From assembly GCA_031292355.1 (NCBI GenBank), contig JARLHI010000075.1:434001-498000 (forward strand): DNA of 64,000 bases, written 5' to 3'. The DNA is from Candidatus Obscuribacterales bacterium. Its GTDB lineage: Bacteria; Cyanobacteriota; Vampirovibrionia; Obscuribacterales; Obscuribacteraceae. The position numbers and the translations under genes were made by a program. Below the pieces are notes generated by a model. It was not told the DNA's origin and did no database searches. It saw only the letters and a list, made by a program, of their open reading frames with translations. Of this stretch, positions 1 through 8,827 are shown in pieces (within the stretch, counting starts at the first letter, position 1; the number at the start of each line of letters is the position of its first letter).

Positions 1-191
1 CGAAAGCAGGAGACATTCTTCCAATTGAAGAGGCCGCTAAGCGCCTAAATGTAGAGGCTTCGAAACTTGATGATCTTGCTAAAGAAGGCAAAATAGATTC
101 GATTCGCAAACCGGCAGAAAAAAGCGGCTGGACGCGACATGTGTTATTTGATGCCGAAGCACAAGAAAAGTTTCGCCAGAATGGCTTGTAA
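1..191 (+). CDS. 3' end of a DNA-binding (excisionase/MerR-like HTH) protein, partial
   Basis: The window opens inside a gene. The frame starting at base 3 is open for 62 codons and ends at TAA 189-191. The residues PIEEAAKRLNVEASKLDDL followed by KEGKIDSIRK have the spacing of the helix-turn-helix 'DNA-binding domain, excisionase family': a helix with conserved EAA.RL, a recognition helix, then a wing that usually reads G.i....g. The tail (GWTRHVLFDAEAQEKF) fits the end of such a domain, so this is probably the C-terminal HTH of a longer protein. The upstream part lies outside the window, so neither the full domain content nor the partner genes can be judged. Confidence 0.6.
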   Translation, partial: KAGDILPIEEAAKRLNVEASKLDDLAKEGKIDSIRKPAEKSGWTRHVLFDAEAQEKFRQNGL

Positions 192-215
192 CCGTGCCAG
201 GGAACGTTTTTGTGT

Positions 216-1265
216 TTATTGACTGGTGGGAGAATATGCTTCTGCAAGTAGTGATTGCAGCTGTTTGGGGCTGGTGAGTTCAAGATCAGGCACAATGCTT
301 CTGGAGGTATCTTGCACATACCAGGATGCTTGCGCTGTGTACATGCCCAGTCTCTGAGCTGGTTTGACGTCCAAGTTCAAACTGTCGCCGGTCATAAGAA
401 TTTTGCTGGGTTTGACTTTCAATTTGTAGGCTACGAATTGATAGCCTTCGCCTGTTTCTTTTGTGTCATAGTCCAATTCTGTCACTCGAGACATCGGGCT
501 TTCAGCAGTGATTAAGCCGCTGCTTGGCAGATCTTCGAATGGATGCGGTCCGGCTGTGAATATCTGGTCGACGTATGGTGTAAGACCCGATGCTGAAAGT
601 TTGTCCATCGCTCTAGCTGTTTGACTGGCTGTAAAAACGTGAATTTTCTTGTCGTTGCGGCGCAAAAATTCGAATAGTTCAACTGTTTCTGGACTGGCCT
701 TGAGAGCGTCATGATAGGCAGTTTTTGCGCTCAGGCTGACATTGGCAAACTTTTCGTTGAGGTCGGTGTTTGGGTAGTATTTGCGGATGCCGTCTATTTG
801 ATTGAGGTCGTTGTAGTAATAGTTGCTGCCAAGTTTTCTGGCTGTTTTTTGAAGAGCGGATTTAATTACATCGTCGGGGAGTCCAGTGGCGCTACGCAGC
901 TCAGTGAACATCGTCTGGTGCAGCGCTCGATTTGCTCCATAATAGTCAATGAGGGTGCTATCTAAGTCGAAAACAAAATGATCGACATCTTTTGCAAGCG
1001 ACGGAAATATGTCTGCGACCGCGCTCGATCTTGTGACAGTTTCAACGCCCTTTGCTACTTCGGCGATTCTTTCTGGTGTTAGATTTACATGCAGGCGACG
1101 GGCTGCAACAAATGTTGCGGCGCCTACGGCAAGACCAATGCCGATTTCTGTCCAGGATTTTTGCTGGAGTTTATGTTCGGCTGAATAGGCAATCGCTGCA
1201 GCATCGGACAGCCAGCCGTGAGTTTCGGCGGGGTGAGAGGCAAGTGCTTTTGAGTCGACGTCCAA
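216..1265 (-). CDS. HAD-superfamily hydrolase with N-terminal hydrophobic segment
   Basis: This is a 349-residue protein. HAD motif I is FDLDSTL with nucleophile D100 and acid D102. A cap region follows (about 105-200), then motif II (HVFTAS, about 210-215) and motif III/IV near the C terminus (KILMTGDSLNLDV, with the GDS.NLD pattern that coordinates Mg2+). HAD enzymes of this layout are phosphomonoesterases of nucleotides or sugar phosphates; the substrate cannot be deduced. The first 95 residues are not part of the HAD fold. They contain a short hydrophobic stretch (41-55, IGIGLAVGAATFVAA), so membrane tethering is possible. The open frame begins with TTG and has no ATG before the catalytic core, so the start is uncertain. 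The gene stands alone, convergent with the partial gene upstream. Confidence 0.8.
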   Translation of the reverse strand: MDVDSKALASHPAETHGWLSDAAAIAYSAEHKLQQKSWTEIGIGLAVGAATFVAARRLHVNLTPERIAEVAKGVETVTRSSAVADIFPSLAKDVDHFVFDLDSTLIDYYGANRALHQTMFTELRSATGLPDDVIKSALQKTARKLGSNYYYNDLNQIDGIRKYYPNTDLNEKFANVSLSAKTAYHDALKASPETVELFEFLRRNDKKIHVFTASQTARAMDKLSASGLTPYVDQIFTAGPHPFEDLPSSGLITAESPMSRVTELDYDTKETGEGYQFVAYKLKVKPSKILMTGDSLNLDVKPAQRLGMYTAQASWYVQDTSRSIVPDLELTSPKQLQSLLAEAYSPTSQ

Positions 1266-1348
1266 TAGGCTATTGCTCGATGAGAGTCAGTAACGAGTAT
1301 TAGGCTCTGGTAGATGGAAGTAAATGGGGAAAACCGCCAGCATCGCTT

Positions 1349-2620
1349 TCAATTCATCTGTCTGAGCCTGATGACTTTTGAGTCACGGTCGATAGACCAT
1401 GAATAACCTTGCTTTTCAAATATGTCGGGTCCAAGCGTTGGATATGCAGTGCCCCACGTCGCATCACTTTTATCGAATACCGTGCCCGCGTTGTGGTAAG
1501 ACTGAAAAATTCCAAAATCCACATCGAAATATGCTAGTTTGTGGGCTATACCGCCTGCGAAGTAATTAGTTCTCGCGCTAATGTCTGCTGTAATTTTTGA
1601 TGCATCGAGCTGCTGATAGCTGAATGAAACGCCGGGCGTAGCGCCAGAGTCAAATAGAAGTTGCACGCTAACGCCGTTTACCTTCGCGTTGACCAGAATT
1701 CTCTGAGACTTGGCAGGACTGGTAAATGGGATTTCTATACAACCTTGATTCGAATAATGCGGTTGCGAGTTTCTGTTTGAATTCGCTTGAGCTGATTTGG
1801 CTTGAGCGGTGTTGGGCGTGATCGTGGCAGTCTTTCTTAACAGCAGCTGATTATATTTGATATCCTTTTCCACAAGATAACCTTGAAAGAAATCATTACC
1901 AATCAATATATGTGACGGCCAATTTCCCTCGCAGAAAACCATAATCGGATAATTCGTTCTTTTGACGTCTCCAACGGATACGTCACCATGGATTGTCCAG
2001 ACTTTTCTGCCATCTTTATAAATAGCTGTCGGATTACCCAGGGCTGGCAGGTGCACGCCATACTGCTCACACAGACTTTTTGAGAGCACTACGTGGTCAG
2101 AACCGGTATCAAATTCGACCGGCGTTGTGGCACCTAAAATGTGGGCACTTAGAATTGTTCGGCTGTTGATCATCTCGAAAGGAATGGCGTATGAATCTGG
2201 CAAATTGTCTTGCGTGATTTCGGGATTTGTTGCCGATGGCGATGTTACTTTGGTCTGAGTTATTGTGGGCTCTGGGGGTGAAGCAGTTTCGCTCCCCTCC
2301 TCAAATTGACTTAAGCCCATCGTTGCAAGCTCGGCTTCATGAGACTTTGGACAGTGAGTGATGACATCGTTGAAGGCAAGCTTTGCGGCTGCCAGACAGC
2401 CGCTGCGTTCGTAAGCAAGTGCGCGGTAATACCATGCGCGCGCGTTGTCTGGATGTGCACTTAAGGTTTTATCGAGAAGAATAACTGACTGACGGTAGTC
2501 CTTTTTTTCAAAAGCAGCGATTCCTGCTGCGCCACTATCAGCGGAGACAACTGCAAAAGCAGGAAGGTGCGACATCAAAGCGAGAAACGCGCCCAATATG
2601 ATTCGCTTTGCTTTTTTCAC
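1349..2620 (-). CDS. Secreted TPR protein with two retropepsin-like aspartic protease lobes
   Basis: The protein has 423 residues. A Sec signal peptide (about 1-23, ending AFA) is followed by a TPR-like segment (30-105, with WYYRALAYERSGCLAAAK). Two domains follow, each with an aspartic protease active-site motif. The first has FDTGSD at 170-175 and IGNDFFQGYLVEKD at about 240; the second has FDSGATPG at 323-330 and LGPDIFEKQGY near the C terminus. Retropepsin-like domains usually dimerise; here two copies in one chain could form a pepsin-like bilobal enzyme. The second lobe has DSGA instead of DTGA, which is tolerated in the family. It probably works in the periplasm or outside the cell. The small secreted gene 2624-3004 ends 3 bp upstream, so the two are co-transcribed. 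Confidence 0.75.
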   Translation of the reverse strand: MKKAKRIILGAFLALMSHLPAFAVVSADSGAAGIAAFEKKDYRQSVILLDKTLSAHPDNARAWYYRALAYERSGCLAAAKLAFNDVITHCPKSHEAELATMGLSQFEEGSETASPPEPTITQTKVTSPSATNPEITQDNLPDSYAIPFEMINSRTILSAHILGATTPVEFDTGSDHVVLSKSLCEQYGVHLPALGNPTAIYKDGRKVWTIHGDVSVGDVKRTNYPIMVFCEGNWPSHILIGNDFFQGYLVEKDIKYNQLLLRKTATITPNTAQAKSAQANSNRNSQPHYSNQGCIEIPFTSPAKSQRILVNAKVNGVSVQLLFDSGATPGVSFSYQQLDASKITADISARTNYFAGGIAHKLAYFDVDFGIFQSYHNAGTVFDKSDATWGTAYPTLGPDIFEKQGYSWSIDRDSKVIRLRQMN

Positions 2621-2623
2621 GAT

Positions 2624-3004
2624 CTAGTTCTCGCCTCGTGTAGTTGCAGGTTTGTTTAACAGGTTGGCTTCGACTTTTAATTCAGCATGACTTTTTGCCG
2701 CGACGTTTTGCTTGGTCCGCAGCGGCTCGGTGAGGTGATGCGCCGTTGCAGTTAAGCCAGTCACCTGGGGTTTGATTGGCACGCCCAGATACTGCACAAA
2801 TTGACCCCGGCGTAGTGGTTCGATAGAGGCAGCACTTTTTGAGGGCACGAGGATATCAACCTTTTCCGAAGGTTTTGCGAGAACGTCAGCATCTTGATGT
2901 CCTGACAAATATTGCAAGTCGGTTTCATCGAAACTGGCGAACGCACGCTGGTTCTGTGTCGATAGGAGAGCCAGGATTAAAATAGCGATGTAATGGATTT
3001 TCAA
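2624..3004 (-). CDS. Small secreted protein, function unknown
   Basis: The product has 126 residues with a clear signal peptide (MKIHYIAILILALLS, cleavage near AFA at 22-24). The mature part has no cysteines, no repeats and no motif I recognise; it is polar, with several short hydrophobic strands (VDILVPSK, QFVQYLGVPIKPQV). It is first in a two-gene operon with the aspartic-protease-like protein and its stop lies 3 bp before that start. An accessory factor, propeptide-like partner or substrate is possible, but this rests only on adjacency. Confidence 0.6.
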   Translation of the reverse strand: MKIHYIAILILALLSTQNQRAFASFDETDLQYLSGHQDADVLAKPSEKVDILVPSKSAASIEPLRRGQFVQYLGVPIKPQVTGLTATAHHLTEPLRTKQNVAAKSHAELKVEANLLNKPATTRGEN

Positions 3005-3501
3005 CGCGTTGTGCTACCAGAGCGGGGGCGATAACGCGAGTTTACGATAACAAGGTGGAGAATATGTGGAGACCGGCGAAATAATAGCGCAACACAAAGA
3101 CGCCGGGGGTCTTCGGTGAGCCACGATACAATTTCCCTTCGTGGCTGACGATACTGTAGTAATTGGACTCATTTGAGTGGAGAAATTTGTAGCGCCACCA
3201 TTAGCAGTGTCGACAGATTGTGGTTTGAATTGATAATCCAAACAGGTTGAGAGGTGTTGAAAAGTCGTCTCATATTCGAGGGTCTGGAGATAGTGAATTC
3301 TTCGTTGCGTTACCTCGGCACAACGTTGTAACGGAGCCGAAAAGCCACACGGCTGGCACCATTAAAAAAATGCAAAAAACGTCGATTATTAAACGCTTTT
3401 TGAGAGGGGCGCGAGTCAATTTTCAGTTAGATCTTTCAGCATTTTTATCAACACCACTTATAGCGTAGGTGGATGAAGTTGAAAATTCTTGTTCGTCAAG
3501 C
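3005..3501. other. Gene-free intergenic stretch
   Basis: No frame here has credible composition, a start signal or family resemblance. The open frames on both strands are short and low in hydrophobic periodicity. A GC-rich inverted motif (AGCCG...CGGCT) around 3340-3355 could be a small hairpin but has no T-run. The stretch separates two divergent or convergent units and probably holds their promoters. Confidence 0.5.
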
Positions 3502-5082
3502 TCAGTCAGTGGACTTTTTACGCATGAGGCGCGTTTTTGTTTCATTGGCCGTGATCACATGCTGCGCTTTTGCAGCTATTTTACCTTCTCCGTGGCGTTG
3601 CCAGGCAAGTCCTTCGATCACTAGTAGAAGCGCGATGCAGACCAGCGCTCCAACAGAAGCTAGCACAAGATCTAGTTTCAGAAAATAATGTACAGCGTAT
3701 CCGAGGATCAAAATTAGAGGTATTTGCCAGAGCAACATCTGAAAGCCTCGAAAACTCATCCACTCTTTGATTGGCTCGCTCAGTTGATCGGAAAGATTTG
3801 TTTCATTGACTTCTTCAACGCGTTCTATGCTGGTGGAAAGCCCCTGCTCTGCGAGTGATACGCTGATGTCGCAGCCATTCCGCTCGCAATGTTTTAAGGC
3901 CTCGATGGCTTGTTCGTCAGAAATTTGCTTCGCATCGAGCATGCCGACTAAAGTTTGAGCTGCGTCAAAAGATTTTTTATTTAGCTGATCCGACGCTAAG
4001 AGAAATTTTGCCTGATTTAAATCGAGTAAAACCTGCAAATGTTCTGAGCTCTCTGCGCGATCTTTATACACCAAACCAGCATCACGACACAATTTGAGCG
4101 CGCGAGTTTCTGTTTCAGATTGCTGGAACATTCCGCTACTTTTAGCTAATTCGGCAAAGCCTCGATGATCGGTTGCGGACATTTTCAACAGTGAAATGCC
4201 TTGATCTTTTGAAATCACACCTTTGGCAATGAGATTTTGAGTCGTCATAGCGTTATCGATTGCCTCAGCCGGTAAAAATCCCTGGTCGATAATTTCTTCG
4301 CCTAGCATTTTGCCGGAACTAAGCGCGCTTTCGACACTGGTCATAGTCTCGCGTTCAGACATGATTGTGCTCTTACTGAGTAGCTCGCCCAGCCGGGGCG
4401 ATTCGGGAGCTTGTTTTTGCTGTAACGATTTGCCGCATTGTTTCAGGGCGACGTCTATTGGCGCATGACTGGTTTGCGCTTTCTTCAAAACTGTAATCGC
4501 TTCGTGTTTCGTCAGGCTGCCATCTCTGAGCATAGCAGCGAGTACCAGACAGGCATCCAGCGTGACTGTTGTAATTGCATGCGTCAGAAGAAGGTACTGT
4601 CCAATGTGCAGACCTGCTTCGGCGCTTTTACTAGTGGCGTCATCATATGCCTTCGCCGACATCACTCCACCTGGAACCAGCAGAGCACTCCAGCCCTCGT
4701 CTTCTCGGGCGCGAGGATCGAGCAAATCGAGTTGCGCGAGCGCATCATTGAAAGGAATTTTTCTTTCGAATGCTAGTTTTACAGCCATGAGACCAATTTT
4801 TTCGGTTAAACTGCCCTGGGCGATTGAGCTTTGAGCCAGCAGTGCGTTATCTAAGTCTGTTTCTTTGACATAGCCCAACCCAATCAACATCCGCCCGACC
4901 CGCTGTTTGGAGTCGGTCGCTAAATTGAGCGCGTGCTGCAACTGTTCCGCCGATATTATTTTCGCAGCCAGCAAAATTTGACCAATCTTTGGTGTCGACG
5001 TTGCCGACATTGACAGGGTCTTTCGAGCTGCCAGGTCTCCAGTTTTTTTCTGACTGTTAGCCGATTTTCCGGCATCGAACAT
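3502..5082 (-). CDS. Membrane protein with repeated GspE N-terminal (MshEN)-like domains
   Basis: The protein has about 526 residues if started at the ATG at 5082, which follows an AGAGG Shine-Dalgarno; an in-frame ATG 45 bp upstream lacks one. Residues 30-95 read IGQILLAAKIISAEQLQHAL followed by RVGRMLIGLGYVKETDLDNAL. This is the two-part 'G..L...g.is..ql..AL' pattern of the MshEN domain found at the N terminus of type II secretion and type IV pilus ATPases. Weaker copies recur at about 230-300 (RLGELL, MLGEEIIDQGFLPAEAIDNAM). No ATPase domain follows. Instead the C terminus has two TM helices (about 455-500) and a basic tail. MshEN domains can bind c-di-GMP, so a c-di-GMP-sensing membrane scaffold is a reasonable inference, not shown. 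Confidence 0.6.
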   Translation of the reverse strand: MFDAGKSANSQKKTGDLAARKTLSMSATSTPKIGQILLAAKIISAEQLQHALNLATDSKQRVGRMLIGLGYVKETDLDNALLAQSSIAQGSLTEKIGLMAVKLAFERKIPFNDALAQLDLLDPRAREDEGWSALLVPGGVMSAKAYDDATSKSAEAGLHIGQYLLLTHAITTVTLDACLVLAAMLRDGSLTKHEAITVLKKAQTSHAPIDVALKQCGKSLQQKQAPESPRLGELLSKSTIMSERETMTSVESALSSGKMLGEEIIDQGFLPAEAIDNAMTTQNLIAKGVISKDQGISLLKMSATDHRGFAELAKSSGMFQQSETETRALKLCRDAGLVYKDRAESSEHLQVLLDLNQAKFLLASDQLNKKSFDAAQTLVGMLDAKQISDEQAIEALKHCERNGCDISVSLAEQGLSTSIERVEEVNETNLSDQLSEPIKEWMSFRGFQMLLWQIPLILILGYAVHYFLKLDLVLASVGALVCIALLLVIEGLAWQRHGEGKIAAKAQHVITANETKTRLMRKKSTD

Positions 5083-5341
5083 AATTGGAACCTCTAACTG
5101 AAAACGGGCTGTGTTAACACTCTTCACCTTTTTGAAAGATATTAAACTACCAATAAACCTCGCCTGTATGAGGAATTGACGTCTTTCTGTTCACAAAATC
5201 CAATTCCAGTATTCTACCTAGTATATTAGCCTGGGCTCAGTTAGACTACGGAATTTAATCGCCTCGTTGGATATAAGCGAATTTTATGCAAAGAAAGAGA
5301 AACTCTCGGAACAATCATGATTTCTGCTTGGAAGGATTGAA

Positions 5342-5802
5342 ATGAGTCGGAATTTCTCATGGTGCAACAGATGCATCTTGTTTATTGTAGCTATCGCTAT
5401 CAGCGGCGGTTGCTCAGCACCTCATGAACCGATTAAGCAGCAAATAACAGAGAAAGAATTCTGGCAGTGGTTTCAAACTCACGAAGCACAACTGTACAGA
5501 AGCAAGTATGGTAGCGACCACATTTTTGCCGAACTGAACCAGAAAATAAATGGCGTGAGCCCTAATCTGACTTACGAAGTAAGTTTGCAGCCGGCGGCGG
5601 GTACGACATAAAGCTGTTCATCAAAAACTACAAGCCTACAGAGGCTTACGGTACGATTGCTTTTATATTTCTGGACCACACACTGGGCGAATATGACGTG
5701 GAGACAAAACTGCACAACATCGAATTTAAACCTTTGACGGATGAAGTGGCGAAAACTCGCAAAACAATCGACAAATTAGCTGCCACCGTAGACGGTTCAT
5801 AG
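5342..5802 (+). pseudogene. DUF695-like lipoprotein relic with frameshift and internal deletion
   Basis: A good SD (GGAAGGAT) precedes an 89-residue frame with a lipobox (ISGGC, Cys at 24). It then reads EFWQWFQTHEAQLY and LTYEVSL, resembling the start of DUF695-family proteins. That frame stops at 5611. The family's C-terminal signature continues in another frame from about 5600: YDIKLFIKNY, then FIFLDHTLGEYDVETKL, ending at TAG 5800-5802. The conserved middle of the family (the segment with ISADG and AFRPR) is absent. The lesion is therefore a deletion plus frameshift and not a sequencing slip. The signal peptide and both termini are otherwise well preserved, so the loss looks recent. Confidence 0.6.
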
Positions 5803-5979
5803 CTCCATATTTATCATCCACATTCTTTGCGAAGTTTAGAATATCAATCTTTGAATGACTAATCGAATGTCCATATGGGATCTTAATAGGGAAATCCATA
5901 TTGTCAGCAAAGCACAATTTGTCATAATTCCATTGAGGTGATATTTCATGAATAATTGCTTCACAAGGAGTAGCAGGAT

Positions 5980-6948
5980 ATGAAGGCTGTAGTTATTTAT
6001 GAACCTGGTAAAGCAGAGGTTCTCAAATTTGAAGAGCGTGAGGTGCCCACAGCAAGTACCGGGCAATTGCTCATAAAAGTCAAAGCTACCGGGTTGAATC
6101 GTTCAGAGATGTTTACCAGGCAGGGACACTCTCCCGATGTGCAGTTTCCGCGAATCCTTGGAATTGAAGCTACTGGCATAGTTGAACATGCGCCAGGTGG
6201 TGAGTTTGAAAAGGGTACCGTGGTGGCAACTTGTATGGGTGGAATGGGGCGCGTCTTTGATGGTGGATACGCAGAGTACACGTGCGTTCCGGCGAATCAG
6301 GTGCAAGAGGTAAAGACTGATTTGCCGTGGGAGATTTTGGGAGCGCTGCCTGAAATGTTGCAGACAGCCTGGGGCTCTTTGTTTAAGTCGCTTCGATTAG
6401 CAAAGGGAGAACATCTGTTAATCAGGGGCGGCACAACGTCTGTTGGGTTGGCAGCCGCTGCAATCGCCAAAGACCATGGGGCATTTGTTTCATCCACGAC
6501 TAGAAATTCATCGCGTGAAGCCTTGCTGCGTAATAGTGGCGCAGATGATGTTTTTGTTGACAATGGTTCAGTGGCAAATCTGGTGCGAGCGAAGTTTCCC
6601 AAGGGAGTCGACAAAGTTCTTGAATTAATAGGCACCACAACGCTCGAAGATTCGTTGCGTTGCACCAAACCCGGTGGCATTGTTTGCATGACTGGCATAG
6701 TGGGCAATAAGTGGACGATTAGCGACTTTGCACCAATGCAGTCTATTCCAACGGCCGTTTGTTTAACGAGTTATTCGGGAGAGGTAGCAGATTTTATGGC
6801 GATGCCCCTGGATAAGCTCGCACAGCAAGTGAAGGCAGGGACACTGCCAGTGCAAATTGGAAAGACTTTTAGGCTCAATGAGATGGTTGAAGCGCACCGT
6901 TGCATGGAAGAGAATCTCGCAGCCGGAAAAATTGTGGTGCTGCTATGA
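5980..6948 (+). CDS. Medium-chain dehydrogenase/reductase, quinone oxidoreductase type (zinc-free)
   Basis: The protein has 322 residues, the usual length for quinone-oxidoreductase-like MDR enzymes. The GroES-like N-terminal half has GLNRSEMFTRQGHSP (30-50) and GIEATGIVEHAPGG (65-78), with no structural-zinc cysteine cluster. The Rossmann half has the nucleotide-binding turn LLIRGGTTSVGLAAAAIAK at about 146-164 and LELIGTTTLEDSL at about 213. Such enzymes reduce quinones or alkenals with NADPH. The start is fixed by AAGGAG eight bases ahead of ATG 5980. The gene is monocistronic. Confidence 0.85.
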   Translation: MKAVVIYEPGKAEVLKFEEREVPTASTGQLLIKVKATGLNRSEMFTRQGHSPDVQFPRILGIEATGIVEHAPGGEFEKGTVVATCMGGMGRVFDGGYAEYTCVPANQVQEVKTDLPWEILGALPEMLQTAWGSLFKSLRLAKGEHLLIRGGTTSVGLAAAAIAKDHGAFVSSTTRNSSREALLRNSGADDVFVDNGSVANLVRAKFPKGVDKVLELIGTTTLEDSLRCTKPGGIVCMTGIVGNKWTISDFAPMQSIPTAVCLTSYSGEVADFMAMPLDKLAQQVKAGTLPVQIGKTFRLNEMVEAHRCMEENLAAGKIVVLL

Positions 6949-6969
6949 CTAGTGTTCGTGGGGCGATTT

Positions 6970-7287
6970 TTAGAAGCCGCGAATGAAGCGACTTATGCCG
7001 CCCACAAAACCGTTGCCGTAGCCGCCGTAGCCATAGCCGCTATAGCCATAGCCGCCATAAGCAGGATAGCCGCCAAATCCACGATAGCAATTGTTGTTCC
7101 AATCGCCATAGGCAGGGTAACCGCCACCGTAGCCATAGCCGCCCCAATGGTGATGGTACCCGCCGTAGGGCATGCCGCGGCGAGCATACCAGCCATAGCC
7201 GTGGCTGAAAGCAGGCGGTGATGCGAATTGCAATAACATGACCGCTAAAAAAGGCACCATCAAGAATAGCTTTTTCATAAAATTCAC
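6970..7287 (-). CDS. Small secreted glycine/tyrosine-rich protein
   Basis: The product has 105 residues: a signal peptide (MKKLFLMVPFLAVMLLQFAS, cleavage near AFS at about 28) and a mature part built of GYGGY/GGYPAYG repeats with His and Trp. It ends in a basic-hydrophobic tail (GGISRFIRGF). The composition resembles low-complexity Gly-Tyr surface or matrix proteins; no catalytic residues are present. It converges with the MDR gene, 21 bp away. The repeats make the opposite strand and the other frames look open, but those translate into low-complexity Ala/Ile strings. Confidence 0.65.
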   Translation of the reverse strand: MNFMKKLFLMVPFLAVMLLQFASPPAFSHGYGWYARRGMPYGGYHHHWGGYGYGGGYPAYGDWNNNCYRGFGGYPAYGGYGYSGYGYGGYGNGFVGGISRFIRGF

Positions 7288-7539
7288 CTTGGCTCTGGGA
7301 GCCTTAACTCGAATTTTGACGACGAAAAAGGGCTGTCAAAGGATTCCGCGGGCGGAATGCCGGTATCAGTCAAGTTTTCGACGGATGACTTATGTCTGAC
7401 AGCGCCCATTGTGGCACCTGTTTTTAGCAGCGTGGTCGTTATGAATGCGTAAAGTGGAGGTCGACTTAACTCGTATTCGCCCCAGTGACTCAAAAAGTAG
7501 CGTCATTTAAATTACCCATGGAGACGTCGAGGACCGAGC

Positions 7540-8475
7540 ATGGCTGACCTGGTTGAAGAACAGTACAAAAGTTCGTCTGTTGATCTCGCGCCACATGGCA
7601 ATGAAGTGCAGAGGCGCTTTTTAGCGGATTCTATGTTCAACAATCCGACAGCTCTCGATGGCAGCCCGTGCAAAGAAAAACCGGCGCCAGGAGAAATTCT
7701 CACACTAAACGCTGATCTTTCAAGCAATGGTTGCACGTTTCGAAAATTTGATAAACAGAATGAATCAAATGAGGAGCGTGACGCCAGTTCTGTTTTTGAT
7801 AAAGTGGCTGAACAAGCCATTGTTGTCGAGTCGCTCAATGTTAACAGCGCAGGTAGTGGTGTCATTATCGGCAAAAATGGTCCCAAAGAATGCCTGGCTC
7901 TCACAGATTTGCACGTCATCAATGGCTCGCCGCAGGACGACTTGATGACTGACATGGTGTCTCTAGCCACAGGCAAAGATGCTGAGATTCCCCTTTGGCT
8001 TGATACCTTTACGGTCGCTGGTAAGGCATTTCCAGCTGAACTCCGGGCTACTAATCCTGCTCATGATTTAGCTGTTGTAGCAATGAAGACTGGTGACCAG
8101 ACCGATCTCATTTGTAAGCCAGCTAAATTTGCCAAAGACAAATCCGACCTGTCCCCGGGTACTCGGCTATATGCGTTGACTTTTCCTCTGGACTCTAAGA
8201 GCGCATATTTTTCTGTTGGTGATTGGCAAAGATCGATTGTGCTCAGCGATTTGGACAAGGAAGGTGGGGCGGACATACGTCCTGGCGAAGACGTAGCAAG
8301 AACGTTGTGGATGCACCGACTGCCGACGAGGGCGGCGAGTTCAGGTGGACCTGTTTACAATAAAAACGCCGAGGTTGTGTCGCTGGTGGACCGAGTCAAT
8401 AGTGAAAAGCATATGTCCATTTCAACTCCTATTGATCAATCGGAGGTAGACGATTTGATTCAAAGATCCCGATGA
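7540..8475 (+). CDS. Trypsin-like (S1 family) serine peptidase without signal peptide
   Basis: The protein has 311 residues. The chymotrypsin-fold triad can be traced: His in LTDLHVING (about residue 127), Asp in PAHDLAVVAMK (about 176), Ser in AASSGGPVYN (about 268, with SGGP of the oxyanion loop). The barrel begins at about residue 85 (KVAEQAIVVES) with SGVIIGKNG. No signal peptide or TM segment is seen, so it acts in the cytoplasm or leaves by an unrecognised route. The first 80 residues are polar and unassigned. In a canonical S1 enzyme the serine loop reads GDSGGP; here the position before SGG is also Ser. It stands alone between the Gly/Tyr-rich gene and a relic region. Confidence 0.75.
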   Translation: MADLVEEQYKSSSVDLAPHGNEVQRRFLADSMFNNPTALDGSPCKEKPAPGEILTLNADLSSNGCTFRKFDKQNESNEERDASSVFDKVAEQAIVVESLNVNSAGSGVIIGKNGPKECLALTDLHVINGSPQDDLMTDMVSLATGKDAEIPLWLDTFTVAGKAFPAELRATNPAHDLAVVAMKTGDQTDLICKPAKFAKDKSDLSPGTRLYALTFPLDSKSAYFSVGDWQRSIVLSDLDKEGGADIRPGEDVARTLWMHRLPTRAASSGGPVYNKNAEVVSLVDRVNSEKHMSISTPIDQSEVDDLIQRSR

Positions 8476-8482
8476 GCTGAAA

Positions 8483-8554
8483 ATGAAGCGAATTTTGTTC
8501 TTTCTTCTAATAATGCTATTTTTTGCCACCCTATTGATGCGCAGCCAGGGGTAG
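8483..8554 (+). pseudogene. Orphan signal-peptide fragment (23 codons)
   Basis: Eight bases after the protease stop lies MKRILFFLLIMLFFATLLM, a textbook N-terminal signal sequence. It is cut by a TAG after 23 codons. It is either the truncated start of a lost secreted protein or, less likely, a hydrophobic micropeptide. No matching mature domain follows on this strand. Confidence 0.3.
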
Positions 8555-8644
8555 CGTTTGAACAGAACTGGTTCAGGCGCAGAGGCGCAAAAATTTTTGA
8601 GCCTGCAGCACGAAATAGCTCGCTCATGTGGTTTGATCCGTCGG

Positions 8645-8779
8645 TCCATAAATGTCGTGAAATCTTTTTCCGCTTCTCTAAAAGCTTTATTGGATTCGTT
8701 CGTTTTTCCAAGCTTTGCAAGACAGATGCCTTTTAAATTTAGTTGACGTGCTTTGTAATGTGGTTTGACATCAGGTTGA
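8645..8779 (-). pseudogene. TPR fragment
   Basis: On the minus strand one frame reads HYKARQLNLKGICLAKLGKT followed by NESNKAFREAEKDF, a single TPR with the correct Leu/Gly/Ala/Ala spacing. No start codon precedes it, and the frame runs on into basic low-quality sequence to 8422. It is a remnant of a TPR protein of the kind abundant in this genome. The rest of 8476-8827 shows no intact gene. A TATACT box near 8793 and AAGGAAC before 8828 serve the next gene. Confidence 0.4.
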
Positions 8780-8827
8780 CTAATTCAAAGAGGTTATACT
8801 CACGACTCTACAAACAAGGAACATGCA

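Noticed and set aside
3014..3241. 75-codon minus-strand ORF
   Set aside because: No start signal, no hydrophobic or repeat pattern, no family resemblance; composition is like intergenic DNA.
3330..3370. Possible riboswitch or tRNA-like hairpin near GCCGAAAAGCCACACGGC
   Set aside because: Only one short stem, no T-run, no conserved aptamer motif recognised and no downstream gene in the right orientation at close range.
6297..6707. 136-codon minus-strand ORF inside the MDR oxidoreductase
   Set aside because: Antisense shadow; the plus-strand frame has full family motifs.
6952..7221. Long Ala/Ile-rich open frames overlapping the Gly/Tyr-rich gene
   Set aside because: They are shadows of the GGY repeat region; only the minus-strand frame has a signal peptide and repeat logic.
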